Position numbers and translations under genes: made by a program. Shown piece after piece: positions 35,311 to 43,698 of a stretch of 64,000 nt of DNA. The stretch covers positions 1,443,195 through 1,507,194 of the forward strand of contig NZ_RCNS01000001.1 of assembly GCF_009725995.1 (NCBI RefSeq), given 5' to 3'. The DNA is from Zobellia laminariae (GTDB taxonomy: Bacteria; Bacteroidota; Bacteroidia; Flavobacteriales; Flavobacteriaceae). Each line of letters starts with the position of its first letter. Within the stretch, counting starts at the first letter, position 1. The notes under the pieces were generated by a model. It was not told the DNA's origin. It worked only from the letters and a program-made list of their open reading frames with translations, and did not search any database.

Positions 35311-35326
35311 TACGTATAAATACGCA
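35311..35326. promoter_or_regulatory. NarL-like 7-2-7 operator at the response regulator start
   Basis: TACGTAT-AA-ATACGCA, one mismatch from a perfect palindrome. It lies between the -7 element and the TTG start codon (35331), covering the likely transcription start, unlike the upstream positions at narK, cobA and nasC. Confidence 0.6.
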
Positions 35327-35330
35327 TATT

Positions 35331-36002
35331 TTGAACCAGACAACAAGTATCATTTTAGCGGACGACCATTCATTGGTTCGTGACGGCATAAGGGCTTTAT
35401 TAGAAAGCGAATCTGACTTAAAAGTTATTGGAGAAGCTTCTGATGGTATTGAGGCGATTGAAATGGTGAATAAAAACTCACCTGACCTGTTAATCATCGA
35501 TATCAGAATGCCGCGAATGACCGGTATAGAGGCTGTTGAAAAACTCAATGCCCAAAATTCACCAGTTAAATGTATTATTCTTTCCATGCACGATTCGGAA
35601 GAGTATATTTTAAAATCTGTGAAGGCCGGTGCTCTTGGTTACCTTTTAAAAGATACTGGAAAAACGGAATTTATTAAGGCTATTCATGCGGTTAGAGACG
35701 GGGGTAAGTATTATAGTGGTGATATTTCTAATGTTCTGGTAAATAATTTATTGAGTTCATCTTCCAAAACAACAGAAACAACTGTAAAAGCCGCTCCTAC
35801 AAGCAATGAGTTTGATTTGACCAATAAAGAACTTCAGGTGTTAGAATTGGTTTTATCTGGTTTGACAAATAAGCAAATCTCTGAAAAACTTCAGAATAGT
35901 AAGCGTACGGTAGAAACACACCGCTTTAACCTTATGCGTAAAATGGAGGTCAAGAATTTAATAGACCTTTCAAAAAAAGCGCAGCAGTTTAATTTGGTTT
36001 AG
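35331..36002 (+). CDS. NarL/FixJ-family response regulator
   Basis: A 223-residue two-component regulator. The receiver domain (about 1-120) has acidic pair DD (ADDHSLVRDG), phospho-acceptor aspartate in LLIIDIRMPRMTG (about residue 56), the switch threonine/serine region ILSMHDSEEYI and lysine in YLLKDTGKTEF. The GerE/LuxR-type helix-turn-helix is near 158-215 (LTNKELQVLELVLSGLTNKQISEKL). The start is TTG at 35331. The likely partner is the HisKA_3 kinase with NarX-like input at 20-22 kb, no other kinase being in the window. The palindromes across the locus are its probable binding sites. Confidence 0.92.
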   Translation: MNQTTSIILADDHSLVRDGIRALLESESDLKVIGEASDGIEAIEMVNKNSPDLLIIDIRMPRMTGIEAVEKLNAQNSPVKCIILSMHDSEEYILKSVKAGALGYLLKDTGKTEFIKAIHAVRDGGKYYSGDISNVLVNNLLSSSSKTTETTVKAAPTSNEFDLTNKELQVLELVLSGLTNKQISEKLQNSKRTVETHRFNLMRKMEVKNLIDLSKKAQQFNLV

Positions 36003-36057
36003 TATTCTGCATTTCATCTTTACTTTGTGATTTACTAATTCGGTACTATTCCTGTAC

Positions 36058-37401
36058 ATGAAACACGCTATCTTTTATCATATTTATCCTTTAGGCCTGT
36101 TGGGCGCTGAGAAAACTAATGATTTCGTTTCTAATCCGGTTGATAGATTCTCGGAACTTGATGATTGGTTGGAGCATATGGTAGACTTAGGGTGCAACGC
36201 ACTCTATATAGGTCCGGTGTTTGAATCATCAACCCATGGCTACGATACTGCAGACTATTATGAAGTAGATAGAAGATTAGGTGATGATGCTTCCCTGATC
36301 GCTTTCATAGAGAAAGCCCACGAGTTGGGAATAAAAGTGGTTTTAGATGGAGTTTTCAATCATGTGGGCAGGGATTTCTTCGCTTTCAAAGACCTTCAAG
36401 AATTTGGGAAGAATTCAAAATATACTGATTGGTTTTCAAATGTAAATTTTAAGAAGAAAAGCCCCTTAAAGGATGCTTTTACCTATGATACTTGGGCAGG
36501 CTACTATCAACTAGTAAAACTTAATCTTAAAAATAAGGAGGTCCGTGATTACCTTTTTGGTGCGGTTAAAAAGTGGATTGAAATTTATAAAATTGATGGT
36601 CTACGTTTGGATACTGCAGATGTGTTAGATTTTGATTTTATGAAAGAGCTTAGGCTCTATTGTAAAAAAGAAAATCCAGAGTTTTGGTTAATGGGAGAAG
36701 TAGTTCATGGCGATTATAATAAGTGGGTAAATCCTGCTATGTTAGATTCCGTGACCAATTATGATTACCACACTCCTATTTATGAAAGCTTCAATCTAAA
36801 GGATTTTAGTAAAATTTCCGAAATGGTGGAACTAGATTTTGGTCCTAAAGGGGTTTATAAAAATCTAGAACTCTATTCTTTTGTAGATAATCATGACGTT
36901 AACCGTGCTGCTAGTACTTTGAAGAAGCCAGAGCATTTATTTCCATTATACCTTCTACTGTTTACGCTACCAGGAATACCTGCTATTTACTACGGAAGCG
37001 AGTGGGGTTTTGAAGGAAAGAAAACTGCACATAGCGATGATTTGTTGCGTCCTCATGTAAAGCTAAATGACTTAGGGAAGCAGGCAAAACATCCGAAGCT
37101 GTTAGAAGCCATAAAACAATTTATATTAGTTCATAAGAATAGCGAAACCCTTGTAAATGGCTCTTATGAGACATTGTTGGTTACCAATGAACAATACGCT
37201 TTCTCTAGAAAAAGTACGTATAAGACCATTATTGTAATTGTAAATGCTTCAAACAAATCAGTTAAAGTAAATATTGATTTTAAAGGGTTGTCCTCAGGAG
37301 TTTATGCGGATATTTTGAACACCGGATATACTTTAACATCCAATAAAACAGGTCTTTCGGTTGAAGTTCCACCATGCTGGGGACGTATCTTGAGTCATTG
37401 A
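36058..37401 (+). CDS. Glycoside hydrolase family 13 alpha-amylase-type enzyme
   Basis: A 447-residue GH13 enzyme without signal peptide, so probably cytosolic and acting on alpha-glucans or maltodextrins. The catalytic set is complete: nucleophile D185 in GLRLDTADV, acid/base E214 in LMGEVVHG, transition-state stabiliser D280 in DNHDVNR, and region I DGVFNHVGRDF. The catalytic barrel is followed by a short beta-sandwich. Its place between the nitrate response regulator and the nitrate reductase gene is unexpected. It is in the same direction, 55 bases after the regulator, and might be co-transcribed. Product specificity (hydrolase or transferase) cannot be read. Confidence 0.9.
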   Translation: MKHAIFYHIYPLGLLGAEKTNDFVSNPVDRFSELDDWLEHMVDLGCNALYIGPVFESSTHGYDTADYYEVDRRLGDDASLIAFIEKAHELGIKVVLDGVFNHVGRDFFAFKDLQEFGKNSKYTDWFSNVNFKKKSPLKDAFTYDTWAGYYQLVKLNLKNKEVRDYLFGAVKKWIEIYKIDGLRLDTADVLDFDFMKELRLYCKKENPEFWLMGEVVHGDYNKWVNPAMLDSVTNYDYHTPIYESFNLKDFSKISEMVELDFGPKGVYKNLELYSFVDNHDVNRAASTLKKPEHLFPLYLLLFTLPGIPAIYYGSEWGFEGKKTAHSDDLLRPHVKLNDLGKQAKHPKLLEAIKQFILVHKNSETLVNGSYETLLVTNEQYAFSRKSTYKTIIVIVNASNKSVKVNIDFKGLSSGVYADILNTGYTLTSNKTGLSVEVPPCWGRILSH

Positions 37402-37473
37402 TCGAAAAGTAGTGAAAAGGCTCTTTTTTTGTTGATGTACGATTAAAACCTCAAACTATTACGAAAAAAACAC

Positions 37474-37489
37474 TACGTATATATACGTA
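37474..37489. promoter_or_regulatory. NarL-like 7-2-7 operator before the nitrate reductase gene
   Basis: Perfect palindrome TACGTAT-AT-ATACGTA. Its centre is 28.5 bases upstream of the -7 element at 37510. The distances at narK (18.5), here (28.5) and cobA (39.5) differ by about one helical turn each, so the bound protein would sit on the same DNA face. Confidence 0.7.
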
Positions 37490-37509
37490 ATTTTATAACT
37501 TGCTGTATC

Positions 37510-37517
37510 TAATTTTG
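37510..37517 (+). promoter_or_regulatory. -7 element of the nitrate reductase gene
   Basis: TAATTTTG, exact TAnnTTTG. It places the transcription start near 37524, which rules out the in-frame TTG at 37523 as start codon and supports the ATG at 37544 with AAAAGGA before it. Confidence 0.55.
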
Positions 37518-37543
37518 GTGTCTTGCATCAAAAAGGAAATGCA

Positions 37544-40500
37544 ATGTTGAAAAAAAAAACACATAAGACCGTTTGTTCCTACTGCGGCGTAGGCTGCGGT
37601 ATACTGGTAGATGTAGACAGCAAAGGTAAGATAGAGGTAGACGGTGATCCGGAATATCCTTCCAACAAAGGCATGTTATGCTCTAAGGGAAGAAATCTTA
37701 ATTACGTTGCGCAAGACACTGGTGACAGAATCATGCATCCAGAAATGAGATGGAGTAGAAACCATCCGTTGCAAAAAGTAAGCTGGGACACCGCTTTTGA
37801 ACGTGCTGCGGCCGTTTTTAAAAGTATTATTGCCAAACACGGGCCGGATAGTGTTGGTTTCTACGTATCAGGGCAATGTCTTACGGAAGAATATTATCTG
37901 GTAAATAAAATTACCAAGGGTTTTATTGGCACTAACAATGTGGACACTAATAGTCGTCTTTGTATGAGTTCTGCTGTTGTGGGCTATAAAAAAGCTTTGG
38001 GTGAAGATTCAGTACCTATTTCATATGAAGATATTGAATTGGCAGATTGTTTTTTGATTGCAGGAGCTAACCCTGCTTGGTGTCATCCTATTCTATACAG
38101 ACGTCTGGAACAACATAAAGAAGATAATCCCAATGTAAAAATAATAGTTGTTGACCCCAGAGTAACGCAGACCTGTGCTTCGGCAGATTTACATTTACAA
38201 ATTCTTCCTGGAACAGATGTTATTCTATTTAATGCCATAGCTAGGTGGCTTATTGAAAAGAAGAAAATAGATAAGAGTTTTATTAAAAAACACACTTCTA
38301 ATTTTGACGCTTGTAAGGAGAGTGCTTTTACACTTTCTCTGCGCCAAGCAGCTGAAAAATGTGGCGTGCCTGTTGCTGATATTCGTAAAGCAGCGCAGTA
38401 CATTGGCGATGCTAATAAATTTATCAGTATGTGGACCATGGGACTCAACCAAAGTGTGATTGGGGTTTCTAAAAACGTGTCTTTACTAAACATTTCATTG
38501 CTAACTGGGCAAATAGGTAAACCTGGTTGCGGTCCGTTTTCATTAACGGGTCAACCCAATGCTATGGGCGGTCGTGAAGTAGGTGGTATGGCAAATCTTT
38601 TGGCGGCGCATAAAGATTTGGGTAACCCTCAACATAGGAAGGAAGTCTCCGATTTTTGGGGAGGAAAAGAAATTAATTCCGAACCGGGCTATACCGCAAC
38701 AGAAATGTTCAATGCCTTGGAAAGCGGAAAATTGAAAGCTATATGGATTATCTGTACAAATCCTGTGGTGAGTATGCCAAATGCCAATAAGATTGAAAAA
38801 GCTTTAAAGAAGGCTGCGTTTGTAGTGGTTCAAGATATTAGCCATAATTCCGAAACTACCAAGTTTGCAGATTTGGTGCTTCCGGCTGCAGGATGGTTAG
38901 AGAAGGAGGGCACTATGACCAATTCTGAAAGAAGAATTAGTTATTTACCCAAAGTTATTGATGCTCCAGGGGAGGCTTTGCCAGATGCAGAAATTCTTTG
39001 GCGTTTTGCTCAAGCTATGGGGTATGAAGGCTTTGATTATAAAAACGCAGCTGAAGTTTATGATGAACATTGTCTTTTAACAAAGGGGACGAATATAGAT
39101 ATAACAGGTCTATCTCACGAACGCTTAAAAAACGAGGGAAGTTTCCAATGGCCGGTTCCGCATAAAACCCATCCGGGTACACCGCGTTTGTTCACAGATT
39201 TAAACTTTCACACAAACGATAAAAAGGCACATTTTAATGCGCCACGAAGTCTTTATAATAAATCAGAAGCCACAGATATAGAATACCCTTTAGTTTTGAA
39301 TACGGGAAGGGTAAGAGATCAATGGCATACGCGAACCAAGACCGGAAAAGTAAAGCGTTTGCTTACCCATATTCCGCAACCGTACCTAGAAATGAACAAG
39401 GTAGATGCTTTTCTACGGAAGTTAAAAGAAGGGGATATTGCGGTTATCAAGAGTAGAAGAGGAGAAGTACAGGTTAAGGTGAAAATCAATTTTGATATTC
39501 GCGAGCGTGTAGTTTTTCTTCCCATGCACTGGGGCAAAGTCTTGAATAATGATTTTGGTAGAGCCAACAATCTTACCAATGATTTAGTAGATCCTATTTC
39601 TAAGGAGCCGGATTTTAAATACTGTGCGGTTCAGGTAGAGAAGTTTGTAAAACCAGCTCAGAAAATTATTGTTATTGGAGCAGGTGCGGCTGCTTATCGC
39701 TTTATTCAATCTTATAGAGAGAAAAATAAAAAGGATGAGCTGCATGTTTTTTCCAAAGAGAAAGATCCGTTTTATAACCGTGTTCTGTTGCCTGAATATG
39801 TAAGTGATGAACTTTCATGGGAAGCACTGGAGAAACTAAAATCGGGAGAATTACAAAAGCTGAATGTGAACTTGCACTCGGGAATCGGTATCAGTGATGT
39901 AAATACATCTATGAAGCAGGTTACCGATAGTGCCGGATTAATACATTCGTATGATTTGCTCATAATGGCCACAGGTAGCCGTGCTTTTGTGCCTAGTGAG
40001 GTGCAAATAGATTTACCCGGTCGTTTTACGATGCGTGAACGAGGAGATGCGGATAAACTGAAGCAATACCTGCAAAAAACAGGGCTACCGGCAAACGAAC
40101 AACATGTGGTTATCGTTGGTGGTGGTTTGTTAGGGCTAGAGTTGGCGGCTGCGCTTAAAAAGATAGACATCAATATTAGTATCGTTCAAAGGGCACCACG
40201 CCTTATGGAACGTCAGTTAGATAGTGTTGCAAGTCGTCTTTTGGCAGAAGATGTTCTCGAAAGAAACATCAACCTTTATTTTGATAGTGAGGTAAGTACG
40301 GTTTTTGAGGAAAAAGAGAATCCGTTTAGATTATTGGTTAACCTAAAAACAGGAAGAACCATTCAATGTAATGCCATTGTTTACGCTATAGGAACAAGAC
40401 CGAATATTGAATTGGCGAAAAAAGCCGATTTGAATACTAGACGTGGCGTAATTGTCAATTCATATTTACAGACCAATAACCCATCTGTTTTCGCTCTGGG

Positions 40501-41074
40501 CGAAATTGCAGAGTTTAACAATGCGCTTTTCGGAATTACATCGGCGGCGGAACAACAGGCAGATATTGCTGCTAACTACATTTTAGGGGATTATAGCAGT
40601 ATTTATAATGGCTCTGTTCTTATGAATATTCTGAAGTTCGAAAACCTTGACTTGTGTAGTATCGGAATGGTGAATGCACCTTCAGGAGATAGTAGTTACG
40701 AAGAGATTATTTTGATGGATGTTAGTAAACGCTTCTACAAAAAATGTATCGTTAAAGACGATACTTTAAAAGGAGCGATATTAATGGGCGATAAGAATGA
40801 GTTTGCCGAGTTCAAGCGTTTGATAGAAGAAGAAATAGAACTATCAGAAAAGCGAAACGAGCTGCTTAGAGGAGCATCAACCACTGTTCCTTTAAAAGGA
40901 AAACTGGTCTGTTCTTGCAGCCAAGTGGGCGAAGGCAATGTTATTGATGCTATTGCCAGTGGTTGCTCGGAATTTAACACATTGTGCTCAGAAACAGGAG
41001 CAGGATTAGGATGTGGCAGCTGTAAACCAGAAGTAAAGGCCATATTGAACAAACAACTACAATTAGCAAATTAA
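37544..41074 (+). CDS. nasC: Assimilatory nitrate reductase: molybdopterin subunit fused to FAD/NAD(P)H and BFD [2Fe-2S] domains
   Basis: Reduces nitrate to nitrite in the cytosol. The 1176-residue protein combines three usually separate parts. Residues 1-700 are a molybdopterin oxidoreductase with [4Fe-4S] ligands C11-x2-C14-x3-C18 and C46, and the MGD-binding end HTRTKTGKV...PHYLE-like region. Residues about 706-1110 are a pyridine nucleotide-disulfide oxidoreductase with FAD motif IVIGAGAAAYRF and NAD motif VIVGGGLLGLELAAAL, resembling the NasB/NirB N-terminus. Residues about 1122-1176 are a BFD-like [2Fe-2S] domain with CSCSQ...GCGSCKPE. Electrons could flow from NAD(P)H within one chain. 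The start at 37544 is chosen from the promoter position and ribosome site. The next gene begins 13 bases after it. Confidence 0.93.
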   Translation: MLKKKTHKTVCSYCGVGCGILVDVDSKGKIEVDGDPEYPSNKGMLCSKGRNLNYVAQDTGDRIMHPEMRWSRNHPLQKVSWDTAFERAAAVFKSIIAKHGPDSVGFYVSGQCLTEEYYLVNKITKGFIGTNNVDTNSRLCMSSAVVGYKKALGEDSVPISYEDIELADCFLIAGANPAWCHPILYRRLEQHKEDNPNVKIIVVDPRVTQTCASADLHLQILPGTDVILFNAIARWLIEKKKIDKSFIKKHTSNFDACKESAFTLSLRQAAEKCGVPVADIRKAAQYIGDANKFISMWTMGLNQSVIGVSKNVSLLNISLLTGQIGKPGCGPFSLTGQPNAMGGREVGGMANLLAAHKDLGNPQHRKEVSDFWGGKEINSEPGYTATEMFNALESGKLKAIWIICTNPVVSMPNANKIEKALKKAAFVVVQDISHNSETTKFADLVLPAAGWLEKEGTMTNSERRISYLPKVIDAPGEALPDAEILWRFAQAMGYEGFDYKNAAEVYDEHCLLTKGTNIDITGLSHERLKNEGSFQWPVPHKTHPGTPRLFTDLNFHTNDKKAHFNAPRSLYNKSEATDIEYPLVLNTGRVRDQWHTRTKTGKVKRLLTHIPQPYLEMNKVDAFLRKLKEGDIAVIKSRRGEVQVKVKINFDIRERVVFLPMHWGKVLNNDFGRANNLTNDLVDPISKEPDFKYCAVQVEKFVKPAQKIIVIGAGAAAYRFIQSYREKNKKDELHVFSKEKDPFYNRVLLPEYVSDELSWEALEKLKSGELQKLNVNLHSGIGISDVNTSMKQVTDSAGLIHSYDLLIMATGSRAFVPSEVQIDLPGRFTMRERGDADKLKQYLQKTGLPANEQHVVIVGGGLLGLELAAALKKIDINISIVQRAPRLMERQLDSVASRLLAEDVLERNINLYFDSEVSTVFEEKENPFRLLVNLKTGRTIQCNAIVYAIGTRPNIELAKKADLNTRRGVIVNSYLQTNNPSVFALGEIAEFNNALFGITSAAEQQADIAANYILGDYSSIYNGSVLMNILKFENLDLCSIGMVNAPSGDSSYEEIILMDVSKRFYKKCIVKDDTLKGAILMGDKNEFAEFKRLIEEEIELSEKRNELLRGASTTVPLKGKLVCSCSQVGEGNVIDAIASGCSEFNTLCSETGAGLGCGSCKPEVKAILNKQLQLAN

Positions 41075-41086
41075 AAAATCGGGATT

Positions 41087-42526
41087 ATGAACGATGATCT
41101 GCACCGTATATTAATAAAAGGAGGAGTTACTTCGCCAGGGGAGCTCAAGGATATTATAGGTTTGTTAGAAGCTGCGGGATTGAGCGAGGTTTACTTTGGT
41201 TCAAGACAAGATTTACTTTTTCCTTTAAAGGGGGTTGAAGAAGATCAGCTAGAGCATATATCAAAGTTCAATACTAATATCATTAATGAAAGACAGTATC
41301 AGAATATTGTAAGCTCTTACGTTACTGCAGATATTTTTGATATGACCCACTGGCTTAAAGGATCTACCTATCTCTATATCCTAGAGGGATTTGATTTTCT
41401 TCCAGAGCTAAAAATAAATATTACGGATCCTAAGCAAAGATTGGTCCCTCTTTTTAGTGGAAACCTAAATTTTATAGCTTCTGAGAATGAAGATTATTGG
41501 TACTTGAATATTAAGTTGCCACATTGGGAAAAAGCAGCATTCTATCCCGTATTGATTTACAGTTGGGATATTACCACAATTTCCAAGGCCATTGAAGAAA
41601 TTCATGAAGACATTCAAGATGTAGAAGAGCTGTTTTTTATCTTGAACAAGAATCTAGATACCAACAACAAGACCATAGAAAAGGAGCTAAAAGTACCTTA
41701 TCTAACTTTTCCTTATTATGAGGGTATGAACCGTATGGGGCTTGATCAATATTGGTTAGGTCTGTATTGGCGGAACAATAGGTATGACCTATCGTTCTTA
41801 AAAGAATTCTGTGGTTTTTGTTTAGATAACAGTATTGGTAAAATTTGTATCACGCCTTGGAAATCGTTTGTTGTAAAAGGTATTCAAAAGCAGAGCAGAC
41901 AGGCATTAGAGCGGTTTTTAGGACAGTGGGGTATAAACGTCAGGCATTCGCAATTAGAAATGAATTGGCATCTACCAGTAGATGATAACGAGGCTTTAGA
42001 ACTTAAGAAATTTTTGGTTCGCAGTTTTGACCAGAATGATATTAGTACATACGGACTTACATTTGGCATAAGCAACGATGTGGGCAAGAGATCTCATTTT
42101 GCTTCGGTGGTTATAGAAAAAAATAGTTCGCCTACAATCGTAAAAGATTTTGATGTGCGCCCTACATATAACGTACTTCACTTTCAGAATTTTGACCCCA
42201 ATACCCAAAAATATTTGGCTTACGCTCAAGACGTAGATAAAATTGAGTTACCAGGTCTGCTAATGGAACTCAGTAAAAAGTATTTTGATCAATTGGGTAG
42301 AGAGGTTGAAAAAACGGAAGCACCTAAGAAGGCTATAGAGCAAGAGTTAAAGACTATACATCAATGTCAATCCTGTTTTACCGTCTATGACCCGTTGTAT
42401 GGCGATTTAATAGCTGATATTCCTGTGGGTACAGCGTTTGAGGATTTGCCGGATACGTATGTCTGTGCCGTTTGCGAAGCGCCAAAATCACAATTCGAAA
42501 AAACTGAATTGAATTATTCGAGCTGA
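41087..42526 (+). CDS. Sulfite/nitrite-reductase-like fold protein with C-terminal rubredoxin domain
   Basis: A 479-residue cytosolic protein. The C-terminal part (about 424-470) is a rubredoxin with C427-x2-C430 and C460-x2-C463, a 30-residue spacing equal to classic rubredoxins, though the CxxCG glycines are replaced (CQSCF, CAVCE). The first 400 residues resemble two ferredoxin-like halves of siroheme nitrite/sulfite reductases: [19 protein letters not shown] N-terminus, RQDLLFP, and [12 protein letters not shown] (about 252-263), like the RLTPW motif of the family. The four [4Fe-4S]/siroheme cysteines are not present; only C244, C247 and C255-like residues occur. It follows the nitrate reductase by 13 bases, so it probably delivers electrons to or assists that enzyme. 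No characterised homologue is known to me. Confidence 0.7.
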   Translation: MNDDLHRILIKGGVTSPGELKDIIGLLEAAGLSEVYFGSRQDLLFPLKGVEEDQLEHISKFNTNIINERQYQNIVSSYVTADIFDMTHWLKGSTYLYILEGFDFLPELKINITDPKQRLVPLFSGNLNFIASENEDYWYLNIKLPHWEKAAFYPVLIYSWDITTISKAIEEIHEDIQDVEELFFILNKNLDTNNKTIEKELKVPYLTFPYYEGMNRMGLDQYWLGLYWRNNRYDLSFLKEFCGFCLDNSIGKICITPWKSFVVKGIQKQSRQALERFLGQWGINVRHSQLEMNWHLPVDDNEALELKKFLVRSFDQNDISTYGLTFGISNDVGKRSHFASVVIEKNSSPTIVKDFDVRPTYNVLHFQNFDPNTQKYLAYAQDVDKIELPGLLMELSKKYFDQLGREVEKTEAPKKAIEQELKTIHQCQSCFTVYDPLYGDLIADIPVGTAFEDLPDTYVCAVCEAPKSQFEKTELNYSS

Positions 42527-42565
42527 TTTTTATTACATTTGGATAGTACCTAAATACCATTCCAA

Positions 42566-43606
42566 ATGAACAAAAAGTATATTGCTCTGTTGAGTTGTAT
42601 TTTACTATTCACGGCTTGCAAAAACAATCCTGACAAAAACAAGAAAGTAGAAAATCCTGTAGACGAGATAACCATTCAAAAGCCAACAATGAAATGGGAG
42701 CAAGTTGCGTCCGCAGATGGTAGTAAACCTGTAGCCCGTCATGAAGCAGCATTTGTTCGTGTAGAAGATAAATTCTATTTATTAGGGGGAAGAGATATTC
42801 GCCCTGTGAGTATTTATGATACGAATACTAAAGTTTGGTCCAAAGGTGCTAAGCCACCTATTGAAATGCATCATTTTCAACCTGTAATTTATCAGAACAA
42901 AATATACCTTATTTCTGCATTGACGGGGAAATACCCTGCTGAAACTCCAACGGAGCATATTTATATTTATGACCCTGCCAATGATGAGTGGTCAAAGGGT
43001 GATGAAATCCCCAAAGAAAGAAGACGTGGTTCTACAGGAAACGTACTGTACGAAGGTAAAGTCTATATTTCTTGTGGAATAAAAAATGGTCATATAGGAG
43101 ACCATAAAAAATGGATGGACAGTTACGACCCAAGTACGGGAGAGTGGAAGGTTTTGGCAGATGCACCTCGTGCAAGAGACCATTTTCAAGCGGTTTTAGC
43201 AGATAGAAAGATTTACGCCCCTGCTGGTAGAAATTCCGGTATTGATCCTGATTCTGTTTTTGGTGGGACCATAGGAGAGGTTGATGTGTATGATATAAAA
43301 AGTAATACTTGGGAGACTTTACCAGAAAATATTCCAACCCAACGCGCCGGAAATGCGGCCACACTTTACAATAATGAAGTTATAGTGGTTGGCGGTGAAT
43401 CTACAGCGCAGGAAAAAGCACATGCTGAAGTTGAGGTCTTGGATTTAAATACGCATAAATGGCATAAGCTACCAGCCATGATAGAGGGCAGACACGGTAG
43501 TGGTCTGGTACTTTTTGAAGACGATTTATATATTGCTTCCGGATGTGGAAATAGAGGAGGGTCTCCTGAACTAACCACTATGGAGAAATTTGGTGTAGAA
43601 GATTGA
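42566..43606 (+). CDS. Kelch-repeat lipoprotein
   Basis: A 346-residue exported lipoprotein. The signal peptide ends in FTAC with the lipidated cysteine near residue 18, followed by a Lys/Asn-rich linker. From about residue 50 there are five to six Kelch blades, each with a paired glycine followed by an aromatic (LLGGRD, YISCGIKNG, IVVGGES, IASGCGNRGG) and a W about six residues later (VWSKGAKPP, EWSKGDEIP, EWKVLADAP, TWETLPENI, KWHKLPAM). This gives a beta-propeller. It follows the rubredoxin-domain gene by 40 bases in the same direction, but a link to nitrate metabolism is not evident. The ligand or enzyme activity is unknown. Confidence 0.85.
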   Translation: MNKKYIALLSCILLFTACKNNPDKNKKVENPVDEITIQKPTMKWEQVASADGSKPVARHEAAFVRVEDKFYLLGGRDIRPVSIYDTNTKVWSKGAKPPIEMHHFQPVIYQNKIYLISALTGKYPAETPTEHIYIYDPANDEWSKGDEIPKERRRGSTGNVLYEGKVYISCGIKNGHIGDHKKWMDSYDPSTGEWKVLADAPRARDHFQAVLADRKIYAPAGRNSGIDPDSVFGGTIGEVDVYDIKSNTWETLPENIPTQRAGNAATLYNNEVIVVGGESTAQEKAHAEVEVLDLNTHKWHKLPAMIEGRHGSGLVLFEDDLYIASGCGNRGGSPELTTMEKFGVED

Positions 43607-43659
43607 TTTTCAGGTCGATAATTTTAAAATTATTTTTTAAATCGTGCCAAAAAACATAT

Positions 43660-43667
43660 TACATTTG
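43660..43667 (+). promoter_or_regulatory. -7 element of the threonine-synthase-like gene
   Basis: TACATTTG, exact TAnnTTTG, 31 bases before the ATG at 43699. It marks the beginning of a new three-gene unit after the Kelch gene. Confidence 0.5.
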
Positions 43668-43698
43668 ATAGGGAATTTCCCCAAATCAAATTATATAA

